A stretch of DNA of 64,000 nucleotides from Alisma plantago-aquatica (Eukaryota > Streptophyta > Magnoliopsida > Alismatales > Alismataceae), in contig OY856409.1 in NCBI GenBank assembly GCA_963693085.1, positions 503,707,303 to 503,771,302 of the forward strand. The letters are read 5' to 3'. Made by a program: the position numbers and the translations under genes. The first letter of the stretch is position 1. Every line of letters begins with the position of its first letter. Shown here in pieces: positions 22,506-53,300 of this stretch. The notes beneath the pieces are model-generated. The model saw only the letters and a list, made by a program, of their open reading frames with translations, had not been told where the DNA came from and made no database searches.

Positions 22506-24164
22506 TGACAGGTTAGGCAAAATAATGTCATTCCAATGTCATTTTATGATTTCCTGAGTTAAATGAGAAAGTAATTGATTGAGTTTTCCTTGAATGGTCC
22601 TATGAGGACTTATATTTTGTGTAGTAACATTATAGATGTTTCATATTGTTCTTACCTCTATGAAAGAGGGTGAGGTATAGAAGAGATACCTGGATAAAAT
22701 CTAGGAATGTTAAATCTTATGCTTGTGACAATATGAAAAGTAAGAAATATGATAGTATACAAAGTGCATACTACTTAATATCAATATTTATATACCCTGG
22801 CCAGGTATACAACTATTGATGATAAAGTGAGTATGGAAACTCTTAGATTGCTATCTTTTTGATTGCTCTGATCAAGTAGTCATTTTGAGACAATCCAATG
22901 AGTATCATGAAATTAGAAATATGGTATGGAACAATGTGTCATATCCTAAGAAAAAGAAAGAGAAATATGAAATAATCCCAGATCAGTATGTGTGTATGAG
23001 GAAGTAAAGAGTATACTCCTCATAAGATAAGAATGAGAATAAGGGAGGTGATCCCTGTTCGATAAAGTTTGTGTGTATAATAAAGATCTTTTCCCATAAT
23101 GAGGAAATGGGAAATGTGATGAGATCATAAGAGGCTCATGAACATGTTAGATAATAACAAAGAAAGGAATAATGTCATGTGATCATCCTTAAAAATTCCT
23201 ATGCTAAGGGCAAGGAACCTAGGATGAGACAAAGAGTAAATGATTCATGAATAGTTGAAAACTCATGAAATAATAAAAAGAATATGATCCCTTGATTTCT
23301 TTCCTTTTGGGGACATGGCAATCAAGTAAGTCTTAAGATACTTGTTGTGCATAAGATAAAAATGTTCATGTGATGGATACTTAGAAAAGTATTAGTTTAT
23401 CTTGGACTTTGGTTCTAAGGTGAAGATATATGTAAAAAGTAATGTCCCAAGATGAAAGGAAGATAAATATGTGATGTGTTTTCAACACATGTGATAGATA
23501 CCAAGGTAAGAGATTTTGGTATCTGAAAAATATCAAATGGTTTATGTTGGCTACCTGGAATGGTCAACCCTGAAATCAGTTTAATTATATATAAAATAAT
23601 ATGAACATCATATGTTAGGGGTTTATGCTTTGCATAAACATAATAATTAAAAATATCTTTAAAGATATGTTCTTAATTGATAAGTAACCTCTCCCTATGA
23701 TAAGAGAATGTACAACTAATGAGATAGTTGGTACAAGTAACAAGGAATCCTAGTATTATGTCAACAGATTAGAAGGCACAACCGAGGTATGAAAAGACTT
23801 ATAGTCCCAAGTGAGTGACAGAATACAAAAGTGATCTTGAAAGAGAAATGTTGAATTAAATAAGGATCATGGGAGACTCCTCAAAAACAAGAATCTGTCA
23901 CATAAAACTATAAACTAAGAAAAAGTGTTACCTGGCATAGAATTAATTCCACAGTTAATAATAAAAAGTACAGTGGAGTATGTGTCCCGTGTGAACCATT
24001 CTATGATAAACTTGTACGGAATAACTTTGTGTTGATCAAAGCTTTATAGTGTATCCATAATAATGAAATGTTATGTGGAGACTAGATAGCATGATGAATG
24101 AATAATATATGTCTTCCTTTATCTGGGATTTCAGGGACGAAATCCTTGTTAGGGGTTTATAATT
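22506..24164 (+). other. Non-coding internal region of the gypsy element
   Basis: About 1.7 kb without a supported ORF; no integrase, reverse transcriptase or chromodomain. The end (GGACGAAATCCTTGTTAGGGG, read as two blocks GGACGAAATCC and TTAGGGG) is the conserved 3' untranslated and polypurine-tract zone just before a Tekay-type LTR. The same wording appears on the - strand at about 63926-63960. Confidence 0.6.
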
Positions 24165-27100
24165 TGTAACATCCCTGACCTGGGTTATGCCTTAACCCTA
24201 GAATTTTTGCTTAATAAAGTTAATTATATCCTTAATTTTATATTGTGAAAAGTAATTAAGGCTCATGAGGAACTTATGTTTCAATTTTGGTCCTGTTTGA
24301 ATAATGTTGAAGCAATGTTTGCTTAGTTTGGACTAAAGTGCAATTTACCTAATATGAGGGGTTAACTTGCAAATGTTACTTGATAAATGTTCCTAAAGTA
24401 TTTTGGCATCATGAGAATGAAAATGATGCAGAGGTATGGCTTGTGAAAGCCTGAGTACCAAGAAAGAGCTGATAAAGCAATGTTTGTGCATTAAAACCTA
24501 GTTTTGGTGTAATATGCAATTTACCCAAAACCTAGGGTTCAATATGCAAATTTCCACTTCAATAAGGTCCCTAATATTTATTGGAATCTTTTAGAGGCAA
24601 AAAATGAGAGGGGAATCTCATTGGTATCACTTTAAAGGAGAGAGAATCTTGATATTAAAATAATCAAGATTTAAACATATTTGGAACCCTAATTCAATTT
24701 AATGCAAAAATAATTATATTAATTGGATTGCCCTTCAAACAAAATTGTGTTGATTGAAAATCAACAAGTTTGGACGTCCTTGTGCCTTGCAAAGGAAATG
24801 GAAATATCTACATGAGTGGAGAACCCACTCACATTAAGAAAAGAAAAAGAAATATCCACTAACTTATGGATATTAATATTATATGATTTAAGGTGCTTAA
24901 TTTATTTTCCTTTAATTCATGGATAATGGAGAGGAATTCGGAGGTGAGGAAGATATCTTTTCATGCAAGGAATTGAGGGGTGAGAGGTGGCACCAATTTT
25001 GGAATTAAAAGATTTTTATAAGGCATTTTCTCTCTCATTGATTTCCTTATAAAAACACCTTTTACAACTCAAATCAAAGGCATTTTCGAATCCACTTCTT
25101 CTCTTTGCTTGAAAACGACCAAGGGAGCTTTGGAGGATCAGGAGGACGACCCCAACCTGTTGGTAAGCTTCTTTACTTCCTTTCACCTTAACTCCATGGT
25201 GGAAATCGAAATTCAATGCATGATTTCTTCTTATCTCGATCCCATCTTCATTTCTAACCATTCCTTTTCACTCAGATCTTGAGGATGAGCCTTGGGATAG
25301 TGAAAGGAGTTGCATCCACAATTGTTAAAGTGAGATTGAAGCTTTAAAGCTCAATTGGAAGTGGGTTATATAACTTGAACCCCTACTCATTGTTATTGAA
25401 TTCAAATTCTCAATCAATTATGTTCAATTGCTCTTCTTACAGTTCCTTTGATTAGTTGATGCAACTACTATGATAATGGCAGTAGTTTTCGATGGACTAA
25501 GGCTTGATGATGATGACATCATCTTAGGCACACATTCCAACATGTTTCTATTACAAACGGTTTTAAGATCTTGGTCCAAACGGTTTCACCAAACCGTTTG
25601 GAGACCAAACGATTTGCAAACTGTTTGGAGGTTTGGATCCCAAACCATTTGGAAGGGTCGACCGTTTGGATGGGTTGACCGTTTGATGTCAGGACCCTAG
25701 TACATGTTGGATTATGATCTAATGGATCCAATTGATTAATTCAATATATGGACAATCCTCCAATTAGAAACCCTAATCGGGTTAAGTGCTGAAATTTTAA
25801 TTGTTTGATTTAAAACTTTGGGTTGATTAACCCAAACGGTCTCAAGACCTTTTGGAGATCACCCAAATGGTCTCAAGACCGTTTGGAGGTCAACCAAGAC
25901 CGTTTGTAGGTCTAGGGTTGAGTATGGTTGAGTAATTAAAGATCCAGAGATATCAAATTGAAATGCAATCAATAACCAATTTGATGATCAATCCAATGAT
26001 CCAAACCCTAATTGAATTTCACAAAATTTTAATGATGGATGGGGAAAACAGTCTCAAGACCATTTGGAGGTCATCCAAATGACCACAAGACCGTTTGAGG
26101 TCAGGTCATATCATAATTTGACGATGATTCATTGATTTCAATTGAATCGGTTCCACAATGTTAATCATTGAAGGTTCCTCGATTTCAAATCCCTAATTGA
26201 AGGTTTCTTGATTATAAATCCTAGTTCAATTGGGTTCAAAACCCTAATTGATGGTATAATTGAAGTATGATTCCATATTTCAATTGAGGAATGAATCAAG
26301 GATTCAATTGATAGTTGATTCATTGATTGAAACCTTGAATTGATTAAGTGTTGAAAGACCTTTTTGGTCCATTCAGTTTTGAGAGGGTTTGGACCAAACG
26401 GTCTTAAGACCATTTGAGTCCAAACAGTCTCAAGACCGTTTGGGTCCAAACAGTATCAAAACCATTTGGGTCTAAACAATGTCAAGCCGTTTGGAAGCCC
26501 AAATCCATTCGGTTTCAATACACTTCTTGCTTAAACAGTTTCTAGGGCAATTTGCCCAAACAGTTTCAAACCGTTTTGAGTTTTGAGAGACCAAGACCAT
26601 TTGGGGTCTGAGTAATCAAAAATCATTTGAGGTACAACTTGGTCAATCCAATTGGATACCTCATATAATTGAAGGTTCAATTGATCAAACCATTTGGACA
26701 CCTAATGCACCTAATGATTGGTACCCTTAATGGGATTAATCATTGACGTATAATGATGCAATAATTCAATACATCATGCTAACCCTAAATGCATGAATTT
26801 GAATAAAGAGTAGACTCAATCTAATCAAGGTTCGAGTAGTAGACATCCTAGAGAGGATGAAAGAGAGAGGAATTCATACATGTATAATAATCATGTAAAG
26901 GTCAATCCTTATCACCTTCAATTTGAATATTTATGCAATTAGGGTAGGATCCTTAATAAAGAGATTATGAAACCCTAATCAAGAAGGTTGTTGAGCCCTA
27001 ACCCTAATTTAGGGCAATCAAATGAAACCCTAATCTAGGGTAATGGTGTAACTCTAAACTAGGATGATAGTATGGGAAACCCCAATTCAAGGTAACATCA

Positions 27101-29970
27101 TGAAAAACCCTAATTTGAGAAGATACTTCATGAAACCCTAATTTCGAGTAAAGTCATATGAGAAACCCTAATTAAGGGTGATTCCATGAGAAACCCTAAT
27201 TAAGGGTGATTCCATGAGAAACCCTAATTGAGGGTGATTCCATGGGAAACCCTAATTGAGGGTGATTCCATGAGAAACCCTAATTGAGGGTGATGCCATG
27301 AGAAACCCTAGTTGGGATGAATAATAAATCCTAATTATAGGCAATGTGATGAGAAAGCCTAATGAAGGGTGATGCTATATGCAATCCTAACCCTAATGAA
27401 GTATGATAGTGTGTGAAACCCTAAACCCTAATAAAGGGTGATGGTATGGGAGACCTAATCCTAATAATGGAATAGTGATTATTACACTGATAAGGGAAGT
27501 ACCTAAAGTGATTGATTATAGGTAACCTTATAGCAAGCAATGCCTTAACTTGAGATAAGTTTGTATCATTAAAGATAGTTGTACAAATTCAAATGGGTGA
27601 CCTATGCACTACATGATAAAGGTGATAGGTTAGTGGTTAAAGTATTAAGAGGGAAATATCTTAATACAAGGTCAGTTGATTAACTTAAGTAAGATGGAAA
27701 TTAGGAGAAAAGTGATACATCAAGACATGATAGATATCACATTTAGCATTTCAGGGTCGACCTTGATGCACCTTAAATCCAATATACTTGGATAAGAAAC
27801 ACAAGAAGTGTGTGTTATGTAAATTGTTACAATGAAGATGTAATGAACTCAATGCACTTTGATAAGTGTTGACTAACATACTCTGAGAAAGGGGTTAAGC
27901 CAAGATAATGAGTATGATATAAACATACCATGGTAAGGTTGAGAGATGAACTCATACCTTGAATTGATAATTATTAATCATATATGATGAAAGTAATGAT
28001 AATGAGTAAATACTTATGATATTATTGAATGCTCCTAGAGGTGTGGAGCAATATGTTAGGGTTGGACTAATAATGTGAACATGAAACCCTAACTAATGTG
28101 AAATGGGAAATCCTAACCCTTAATTGAGCAATGGAATGGAAAATCTTATTTGATAGTAAACCCTAATCCTAATAAAGGAATGGTGGTGTTACGATTATAT
28201 CACATGATGTGATAAGTGATTTTTATGGTTGTTATCATGTGTATCAACCATACAGGTATCATGATATGATATGCATAGACAAATATGAGCTATGATGATT
28301 ATTTGATATAGATGTTGATTGGCCTTGTGAGCCATATGAACAAGTTGTTGCCCAGTGAAAGGTGACAAGACACCTTATGGCCTTGTGAGCCATGTGAGAT
28401 GCTTGTGTAACAAGTATCATGTATACCTCGGTCTGAGGACCTAGAGGTAATAAGCTACCTAATAGCTGGTAACAATGATTAGTGATGAACTGAGGGTATG
28501 AATACCCAGATTTGATAAGTATGATAATGATGTTGTTGAGAAATGTGAACTTTCAAGTAATGAAATGAGGGACTGAGATTCCAATGTCTTATAAAGACTG
28601 AGAAGTAATTGATGATAATAGTACATGTTTCTTTGTAGCAATTGTCATAATAATTCCGGTTTGAGAACTTAACTGATGCTAAAAGAATATACTAATGTAC
28701 TTAATTAATCAAGCGAAATCATATCATGTAGATCCTTGACCATAGATCCATCATCGTCAGTAATTTGGTGATGATGAAATAGGTTGCTCTGCGGCATAAC
28801 CTGGAGTTCGCATAATTTTGAATATGCGGGGGTTGATGGGCGAACATATCCTTACGTCCTAATGAGGGAATTGATGGAAGGTAAACATTAAACCTCTCAA
28901 TCCTTCATTGTTTGTACTGGGATGGATGTATCACGAATCTCCCGATGATTGGGATACATGCAGTATACATCTCCCAATAATACTTAATGCCGGATCGATG
29001 GAGGTAAACATGAAATCTCTCGATTGCGAAGAGAGTACAACCGCCACTGTAACTCTATAACGAAGTTGCCAGTATACCCTGGAAAGCTATGTAGCAGAGA
29101 CACAAGATGTCTTGCATGTGATCTCGCATTGACCGAGATGTGGGAGGTCTTGGAAGCCGACTCTTCCATTGACCTTGTATGGTACCGATTTCGACTTCAC
29201 AATGGTCGGTTGGAGTATGAGCGGTATACCTCATCTCCTCAGGGCATAAGTGTGATTGTAAAATGTAATCAACCGTATAGTATGTTTGCTTAAGGATTGA
29301 ATATGAAAATTAACTGGCTGATGTTACATTTCTTTTATGCATCTCTAGTTGATAGATGTTATTTATATCTCTTTACATTTGTTGCAAGTAGATGGATGAA
29401 TTATGACTCTACTAAGGGTAGATGCAATGTTCTCCTTAGGAAAGGAGATTACTTCACTCTGTTCATACAATGAATTATCTATTGTTAAATATATATAAAA
29501 TCCTTCTACTCAGTTTTATTTTAATAAACTGTAATAATAATGATTTGGCGAAGAGTTATATCTCTCGCTGGGGCAATTTTCAATTGTCTCACCCCCGTGG
29601 GATCCAACATTTTTAGGATGACGCGAACAAGGAAACAGAATCCCCACAGCAGAGAAAGGACAGTATCAGCAGGGATGACAGTGAGATCTCAAGTGGAGAT
29701 ACTGTCTGTCAAGTCATATAAATTGTAGTCCTATGTGTCGTCTCTGTACTCTCAGGTCCTCGGAGTTAGTAGTTAGTGTTTTTAATGAATCGATCTGAAA
29801 TTTTGGCTCGATGCCTCGAGGTTCTTATGTTGTCTGTATATAATGTTAATAGGGCAGTTGATGGTTGTAATCCTCGAGAAGAGATGGTACAAGTTATGTA
29901 CTTGTGAACCAAGATGTACATGTTATATATTGGTTCTTGATGAAAGAGTTTTCCTATGTTTGGATCTCTT
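24165..29970 (+). repeat. Ty3/gypsy 3' LTR, truncated at its end
   Basis: It starts TGTAACATCCCTGACC and is collinear with both segments of the 5' LTR: TATA box at 25048, palindrome arrays at 25555-25690, 25825-25915 and 26365-26600, telobox array at 27141-27310. It stops abruptly after GGATCTCTT at 29970, where the sister LTR continues about 90 bases more. The palindromes here keep more CCGTTTGG arms than the 5' copy, where many read CCATTTGG. Confidence 0.8.
27141..27310 (+). repeat. 28-bp tandem repeat with telobox motifs, copy in 3' LTR
   Basis: Six units of the same 28-bp repeat as at 18799, uninterrupted here. It shows the insertion target of the nested element in its empty state. Confidence 0.85.
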
Positions 29971-30352
29971 TGTTGAAGGCTAAAGACTCCCTGGTTCAAG
30001 TGGGTAAGTTCCTTTGGTAGGTTGAAGATCCTTGCTTGAGGTATTAAGTCCTTGGATGAATGTGGTTTTGTCTTGTAATCTTATGAATGAATATAAGAGC
30101 ATCAAGATTGCAAAGTCCTAGAGATTAACCACCTCTAGGTAGTGGACTGACTCACTTCTATTTTGAAGTGTGGAACCACTCTAAACCACTTTGTTCAAGT
30201 GTATGCTATCCTTGTCTCTCATCCTGTGTTATTTATGACTTCAAATTGGCTGCATGTTTAAGCTTTTGCACTTAATATAATTTGAAGGTCTAATATGTTT
30301 TGTGAGATTTGTGAATCTCTATTCACCCCCCTCTAGAGCCCTTGATCCAACA
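29971..30352 (+). repeat. Copia LTR fragment, probable 3' LTR of the outer element
   Basis: Begins TGTTGAAGGC at the exact breakpoint of the gypsy LTR and ends CTAGAGCCC...CCAACA. From 30004 it matches 1-334 closely. No target duplication is visible around it, and the 5' part that SIRE-type LTRs of about 1.5 kb should have is missing. It is most simply the remaining end of the 3' LTR of the copia element that starts the window, with the junction damaged by a deletion. A separate LTR fragment is the alternative. Confidence 0.65.
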
Positions 30353-31990
30353 CATTCTTTAATGACATGACATCCTTAGCTTCCTTGATTCCTATAACAC
30401 ACAACTTCTAGACTACATACAAAATTTGGAAATATTTGACACAATAAAAGAGATATTGATATTGTATCACCTAGTCCAACTTATCACACTTATTATAGTT
30501 GTCTTCTCTAGGAGGGTTAAATCATTAATCAACCTATTCTTACCTTCACATCTTCGTAGGTACAAACTCTAGACAACTTATTCAATATTGCCTTGTCTTG
30601 AGATGGATTAGAGCACGGGGTGGGATGTAGTGGGTTTTTATCCTAGTTAAGGGGTAATCCTTCCTTTCCTAATATCATTATCACATGATTAGAAATTATG
30701 GTTACAATAAGCATACCAATATTCCAATATTAATGTCCATTTATGTAAAATAAACAAGATCTTATGGTAAGGTTTAGGAAAGTAGAGTGGAATTGATTCA
30801 CTGGAGGGGGTATAGGAAATACATGAACTAGAATAAAACTCAATAGTATTGAAAATGTGAATGCATTAATGTAACTTTTACCATTTTATGGCATGATGAC
30901 TTACTGTGGACTTAGACTAGGTAGGATTGGAGCCAAGATTAATCCATTAAACACACATGGACTTACCCAAGACAAATATACCAAGGAGGCCCATGTAACA
31001 CTTTGTAGATATGCCATAAAACCAAACCATAGATCCACAACAAATCACCCAAGGTAATCAAGGCACAATCAACTAGTTTTGTGACATTTAGTAGGCGAGT
31101 CAAGATGGGAAGAAATCCTTTCTTTAGATTGTTTCTTCAATTATAACAAAATACAACTATTTTGAGCATAAAATTATATTTTAAAAACCAATATTATTAT
31201 ACTAAACTAATTTTCTCAAACCATATGTCATGAATGATAGGGAGATGCCTCCATCAGGGTGGATTAACATCAATTTTGATACATCCTTGGGATCATATAA
31301 ACTATAATATAACAATGATATTCCATATTGAGAATAGATAGTACTATACACCAAAACCACAAAGTGGTAAATTGAGATGTTAACATGGAGGAAATAACAT
31401 TCCCACAGAGATATCTTCATATTGCTATATCTATTGAAAACTTTTCTTTAATGAAAAGAGAAAACAACTAGTTGTTAATTTAACTCTAGGAAAACAAAAT
31501 TCATCCATTCACCTAGCAATATATATAGTTGAAGAATGCAACATAGTTTTATGAGCTACATAAATTTTAAGATATACTATAGGAGAATCACAAATAGGAT
31601 TTTCAATAAACTAGTCATGTTATTGGTTCATGATCCATGTTTTTAAACATGGAGTGAAGAAGATCCATTACAAACTATTAGCCAACCAGAAACCACTGAG
31701 TTCCAACTCATCATTAGCTAAGTAGCAAAGGGTTAATACTTTGAGACTTTTTTTGGAGATAAAGCATTTGTGAAGAGAAGTTTACAAAGAAAAGAGTTGT
31801 ATATTATGGAAACAACCCATTCTTGGATGGGGTGTAACTGCCTTTTCCTTGTTTTGTGAAACAAATTTAGGATGATGTACAATTTCATGGCATAATTTCA
31901 TTTCACTTGGAACCACATTAAGAAAGCTGCAATCCGAGAAAAAAGCCACTGTGCTATTTTTAATTTCAATCCAACCAAAAGGACCCTAGG
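30353..31990. other. Intergenic stretch, nothing recognised
   Basis: AT-rich sequence without an ORF, terminal repeat or RNA gene I can support on either strand. It may be old repeat debris. It separates the nested retrotransposons from the promoter side of the DRP5A-like gene. Confidence 0.5.
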
Positions 31991-32391
31991 ATGTTGTTTG
32001 GTTTGGGACCAAATCCAGACTAGGTATTATTTTTTTGTGTCACGTAGGCACTGATCTCGACTAACCTAACCCAGTTCTAGTCTTATTTTATTTGGCAAAA
32101 ATTGGACTGACGGGATTCACTTCAAGTTCCGTAATCCTTGAATCCAGACCTAGTCAGTCTTGTTGGCAGCATGATTTCATATCCCACTCCGGATTTGACT
32201 CTGTCTTTTGTGTTATTTTGTTTTATATGCTAGACAGAAAAATACAAGTGACGAGGCCAATCCAATATAACGAGTACTTGCAATGAAATGAGCTGCTAAA
32301 CAAAAAGAAGACCACATCCAAATAAACTAATGCAGATCTATCGACTAACTGACTCCAGATTTTATAACTCAATTTCGAATCAAACAGGGAC
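31991..32391. repeat. Possible old MITE
   Basis: The left end GTTGTTTGGTTTGGGACC and the right end, read on the - strand as CCCTGTTTGATTCGAAAT, form an imperfect inverted repeat. CTAG/CTAA at the edges could be a decayed target duplication. Weak evidence. Confidence 0.3.
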
Positions 32392-32394
32392 TAA

Positions 32395-32895
32395 GGGCTC
32401 GTTTGGTAGAGCTGCAAACAAACCCATGCAGTTGCAAGTACAAGAAAATTCTAATTCCAAGCGTTTGGTTGGATGTGGCTTCAACCCACCGTAGGAAAAT
32501 AAACTGCACGATGACTTTCAACCCTACAGAAAATGTGGAAAACTGACTGCATTGTTTTCGGGCACGGTACCAATTCTCACACCTGTGGCCTGTACAGCTG
32601 GCCTCCAACCATCATCTTCGTGTGATATTATCAACTGATTCCTTCTGCTGTCAACGTGAACGGAAATTGTATACATGGATACAACTGTATGGCGTCACTG
32701 TAGATGAATGCATTGTCAACGTATCTGAACAGCTAGAATTTATGAACTACTTGGAACCAAATATTTGCAAATTAAATCGTCACACTTGAACTACTTGGAA
32801 CCAGACAGAAATAGTTGAATTCCAACTCATCCTTTTAGTTTTCCTGTTTTATAATTATCGGTGTTGGTTGGATCTACACACAACCAGACAGGCCC
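32395..32895. mobile_element. Tourist-like (PIF/Harbinger) MITE upstream of the gene
   Basis: 501 bp between ends GGGCTCGTTTGGT and ACCAGACAGGCCC, imperfect inverted repeats of each other. TAA flanks both sides (32392-32394, 32896-32898), the 3-bp target site of Harbinger elements. No ORF. Its right end lies 282 bp before the start codon of the DRP5A-like gene, so it sits in or next to the promoter. Confidence 0.65.
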
Positions 32896-33074
32896 TAAGT
32901 AGAGTTTTCTTCTCCTTGGGCCTTGGGCATGAGGCAATCAGGGACTAAGTAGACATGCCTAAAGTGCATTGCATGTGTTCTGGCCTCGACTGTACATTTC
33001 ACGCGTTCTGGCCTTTTAGTGTGTATTAATCGGACCGTAACTGCTATCGGGCTACACTGTAGCTAGGCTGTCCG

Positions 33075-33085
33075 GCAAACGGCTA
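33075..33085 (+). promoter_or_regulatory. Candidate MSA (mitosis-specific activator) element
   Basis: GCAAACGGCTA matches the plant MSA consensus YCYAACGGYYA at nine of eleven places and contains the AACGG core, about 93 bp before the ATG. MSA elements bind three-repeat MYB factors and give G2/M expression, which fits a cytokinesis gene. A short match can arise by chance. Confidence 0.35.
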
Positions 33086-33177
33086 TTTCAAGTATTTGCA
33101 ATTTCAAAATCCCAAATCCCACCCACCTGCGTCTTGAACCCGCTCCACTCACCGTCAAATCCCCAGCGCCATTCCTC

Positions 33178-50367
<17,190 letters not shown>

Positions 50368-53300
50368 AGTTATAATGTACCCAATGTATATGTCATGAGA
50401 GCATGACTTGTCTATCTTAAAATGATGATTGTGGATATTATAATCACACCTTTCTATGTCCAACACTGGTTCACTTGTTTCTTCAGTATTGTTTCCTAAC
50501 TTTCCTCCAAGTTAATATCTTTCCATTTGTCTGTAAACTGACCAACCATATCATCATGCTGCTACGGGGCTTTGGAAATAGCACTATCTGCAAGGTCCAT
50601 GCCCTACCATAGAAAGCTACTTCAATAAGCTGTGGCGTCGGGCTGACGACTGAATTGACTTAAAAGGGATGACTCCCATTGCATCATAAAGGAAAAGTAA
50701 AGATCCAATTTCTAAACAGATCAAAATTTTGTGGAATTAAACAAGTTACCATTAGATAGTGCCCGTCATTGCAACTGTTCACATTTTTTTTCTTTCTGAA
50801 ATTTTACTGCAGGTCAGTAAGTAGTGCATAATTTCAACCTATTATTCCTTAAACAAACAGTTCTACATTTCGGTACTCAAAATTCTAAGCAGTTTACCTG
50901 TCAGTGGCATAAAATCAGACTACAAAATGACAATAGCCTCAATCTTGGCGTTTGCTATCATTTCTCAGAAAAGTAACTTCAGAGCAACTCAGATTTTACA
51001 AGCATTATTAAGAACGCAGCTTTGGTTGTTTTCCTTTTCGGATGTGCTTGCACTGGTATCAGTTTTAGTTACCCTTGCAGGACTTCCAATTTTCGGATGT
51101 GGCTGCATTAATATCAGTTTTTGTTACCCTTTCAGGACTTCCGATTATGGCTGGCTTTAATTTTAGCAAACGCGTAATGGAACTGTACTAAATCTTTGGT
51201 ATTTATACACCATTGCTACTGTAAAAACTATTTAAGTGCTAGTACAATTTCAACCTTCTGACGTTGAGTACTGTTTTATACAACTGAAATATAGGTTCAT
51301 TGTTGTTGACGACTGACGTGGTTTGACTCAGGTGTTTTTATTATCACTTACAAGGGATTGTTTGTTTCAATGTAATACGAGAGCACAAGACATTGAAAAT
51401 TAAACTGCTATCCAAGTCTTCTTTTAGCGTGCATCTCCTACGCTTTTTCCCAAAACTCCTCCCGCACGGTTCTGTGACTCCTGTCGGCGTGCATTTCCTA
51501 TGCCTTTCCCATTGTAAGCATAGATAGTTAATTAGTGTTCCTATGCCTTTCCCATTGTAAGCATAGATGGTTAATTAGTGTTACGTATGTGATCTGATAA
51601 ATGGTTAAGTAGATATGTTTAGTGCTACAATTAAATAAAGATGCAAACGCTATTCAGCCTATTCTGCTAGTTGTAAACGTTGGTTCAGAGTGCTGTCTGA
51701 TTTCTGGTCCATACCAATATATCTATCAAAACAAGACCACCTGGTGTTGTTGAGACTAAGAATGCCGTAAGGGTTCTGTATGCTCTAATTTGCGCTTCTA
51801 AAGTGTAAATGTGATATGTGCTTACTGCAAGTGTTGTCTTATCTGCCAAATTTGATTAGCGCTGAAATAGACTACGAAAGCAATATATATCTTGCTAGTT
51901 GCTGTTATTCAAATTTCAAGGTAACCTGCCACTTGATTCAGACTGGTGTCTGATACATCGTCCAAGACAATATGTTCATTGAACTTCAAATAAGGCACCT
52001 AGTTTCTTATTTTGATGGGGAGTGTGTAAAGATTGCGTCTCCAAAATTTTTGTTGCCATTCATGCCTTGTTTGGTAGATAGAGAAAAAAGGGAAGGTTAA
52101 AGGGACGAGAATGATGAAGGGGAGTAAGCGTAGGGAAGAATCTTACTGATAATGTGTAGGCTAATGCTAGCATAGAAAAGGGAAGTCATTGCATAAAAAA
52201 TTAAGACGGAAATATTTAATCTCCCCTCTCTAATGACTTGTAGCGAGTGCCAAATGTCCATGGGTATCAAATCAATAAATGTTTGTACGGTGGCTTGAAC
52301 CCTGGTTTCTTCATCTAGGAAGTTATTATATATGCACATATATTTATTTATGCGTATTGTGTGTGCAGTCTTGCTTGCTTTTATTTGACAACACTAATAA
52401 AAGCAAGCATATATAGATACAATTATATGCAGAATCCATAAAGTTCTCAATGGCATGACCCACTATAACTAGTTTGGATCAAAACTAAAAGTCAACCTTG
52501 ATACCATCCTTGCATATCCTCCTAAGATCCTAAAATACAACCCATTAAATTAATTTCTGACAACACTAATAAAAATAAGCATATATAGATACGATTATAT
52601 GCAGAATCCATAAAGTTCTCAATGGCATGACCCACTATAACTAGTTTGGATCAAAACTAAAAGTCAATCTTGATACCATCCTTGCATATCCTCCTAATAT
52701 CCTAAAATACAACCCATTAAATTATTTTTTGATTAAATCCTTAATTCTACTTCTATATTTCTTTGGTGCACTTTTGGTGTGTATGAGGGTCATCATATGT
52801 GATAAGCGTTTGACATTTCCATTATTCATGTCCAAATATGACTTAATATAAACAATTTACTCTGATAAATTGTTAACTCTATACAAATTATTATATAGAA
52901 AAGTTCATTAAACTACACAAATGCCATATTGTTGTGGTTTTGGTGTGTTTAAAAAAAATAGTGGATGGTTTAAAACAAAGGCGCCACCATGTTAATGAGG
53001 AGAATGAGGAAAACCACGAAGTTGCTTCAAAAAGCAAGCATGTTAGCATAAGAGACTAGCCAGAAGATTAGGGTAAGGCACCATATTACATGTGGGAAGG
53101 TGTTATGTAACCCCACGATGCTCAAACTCGGTATTATTTATCTTAATGAGGTAAAAATGAGCTGTTACTTTAATGGATAAATGATTAATTGAATAAAACA
53201 TAAAAATAAAGGACAAGAAGCACACACATGTTAACAACATAAGAAAAGAGGATTAACGACATAATAAAAATGTACAAGATCATCAATTTCACGTGCTTGT

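Noticed and set aside
31020..31180. Possible LINE remnant on the - strand
   Set aside because: Translations in all frames gave no reverse-transcriptase motif.
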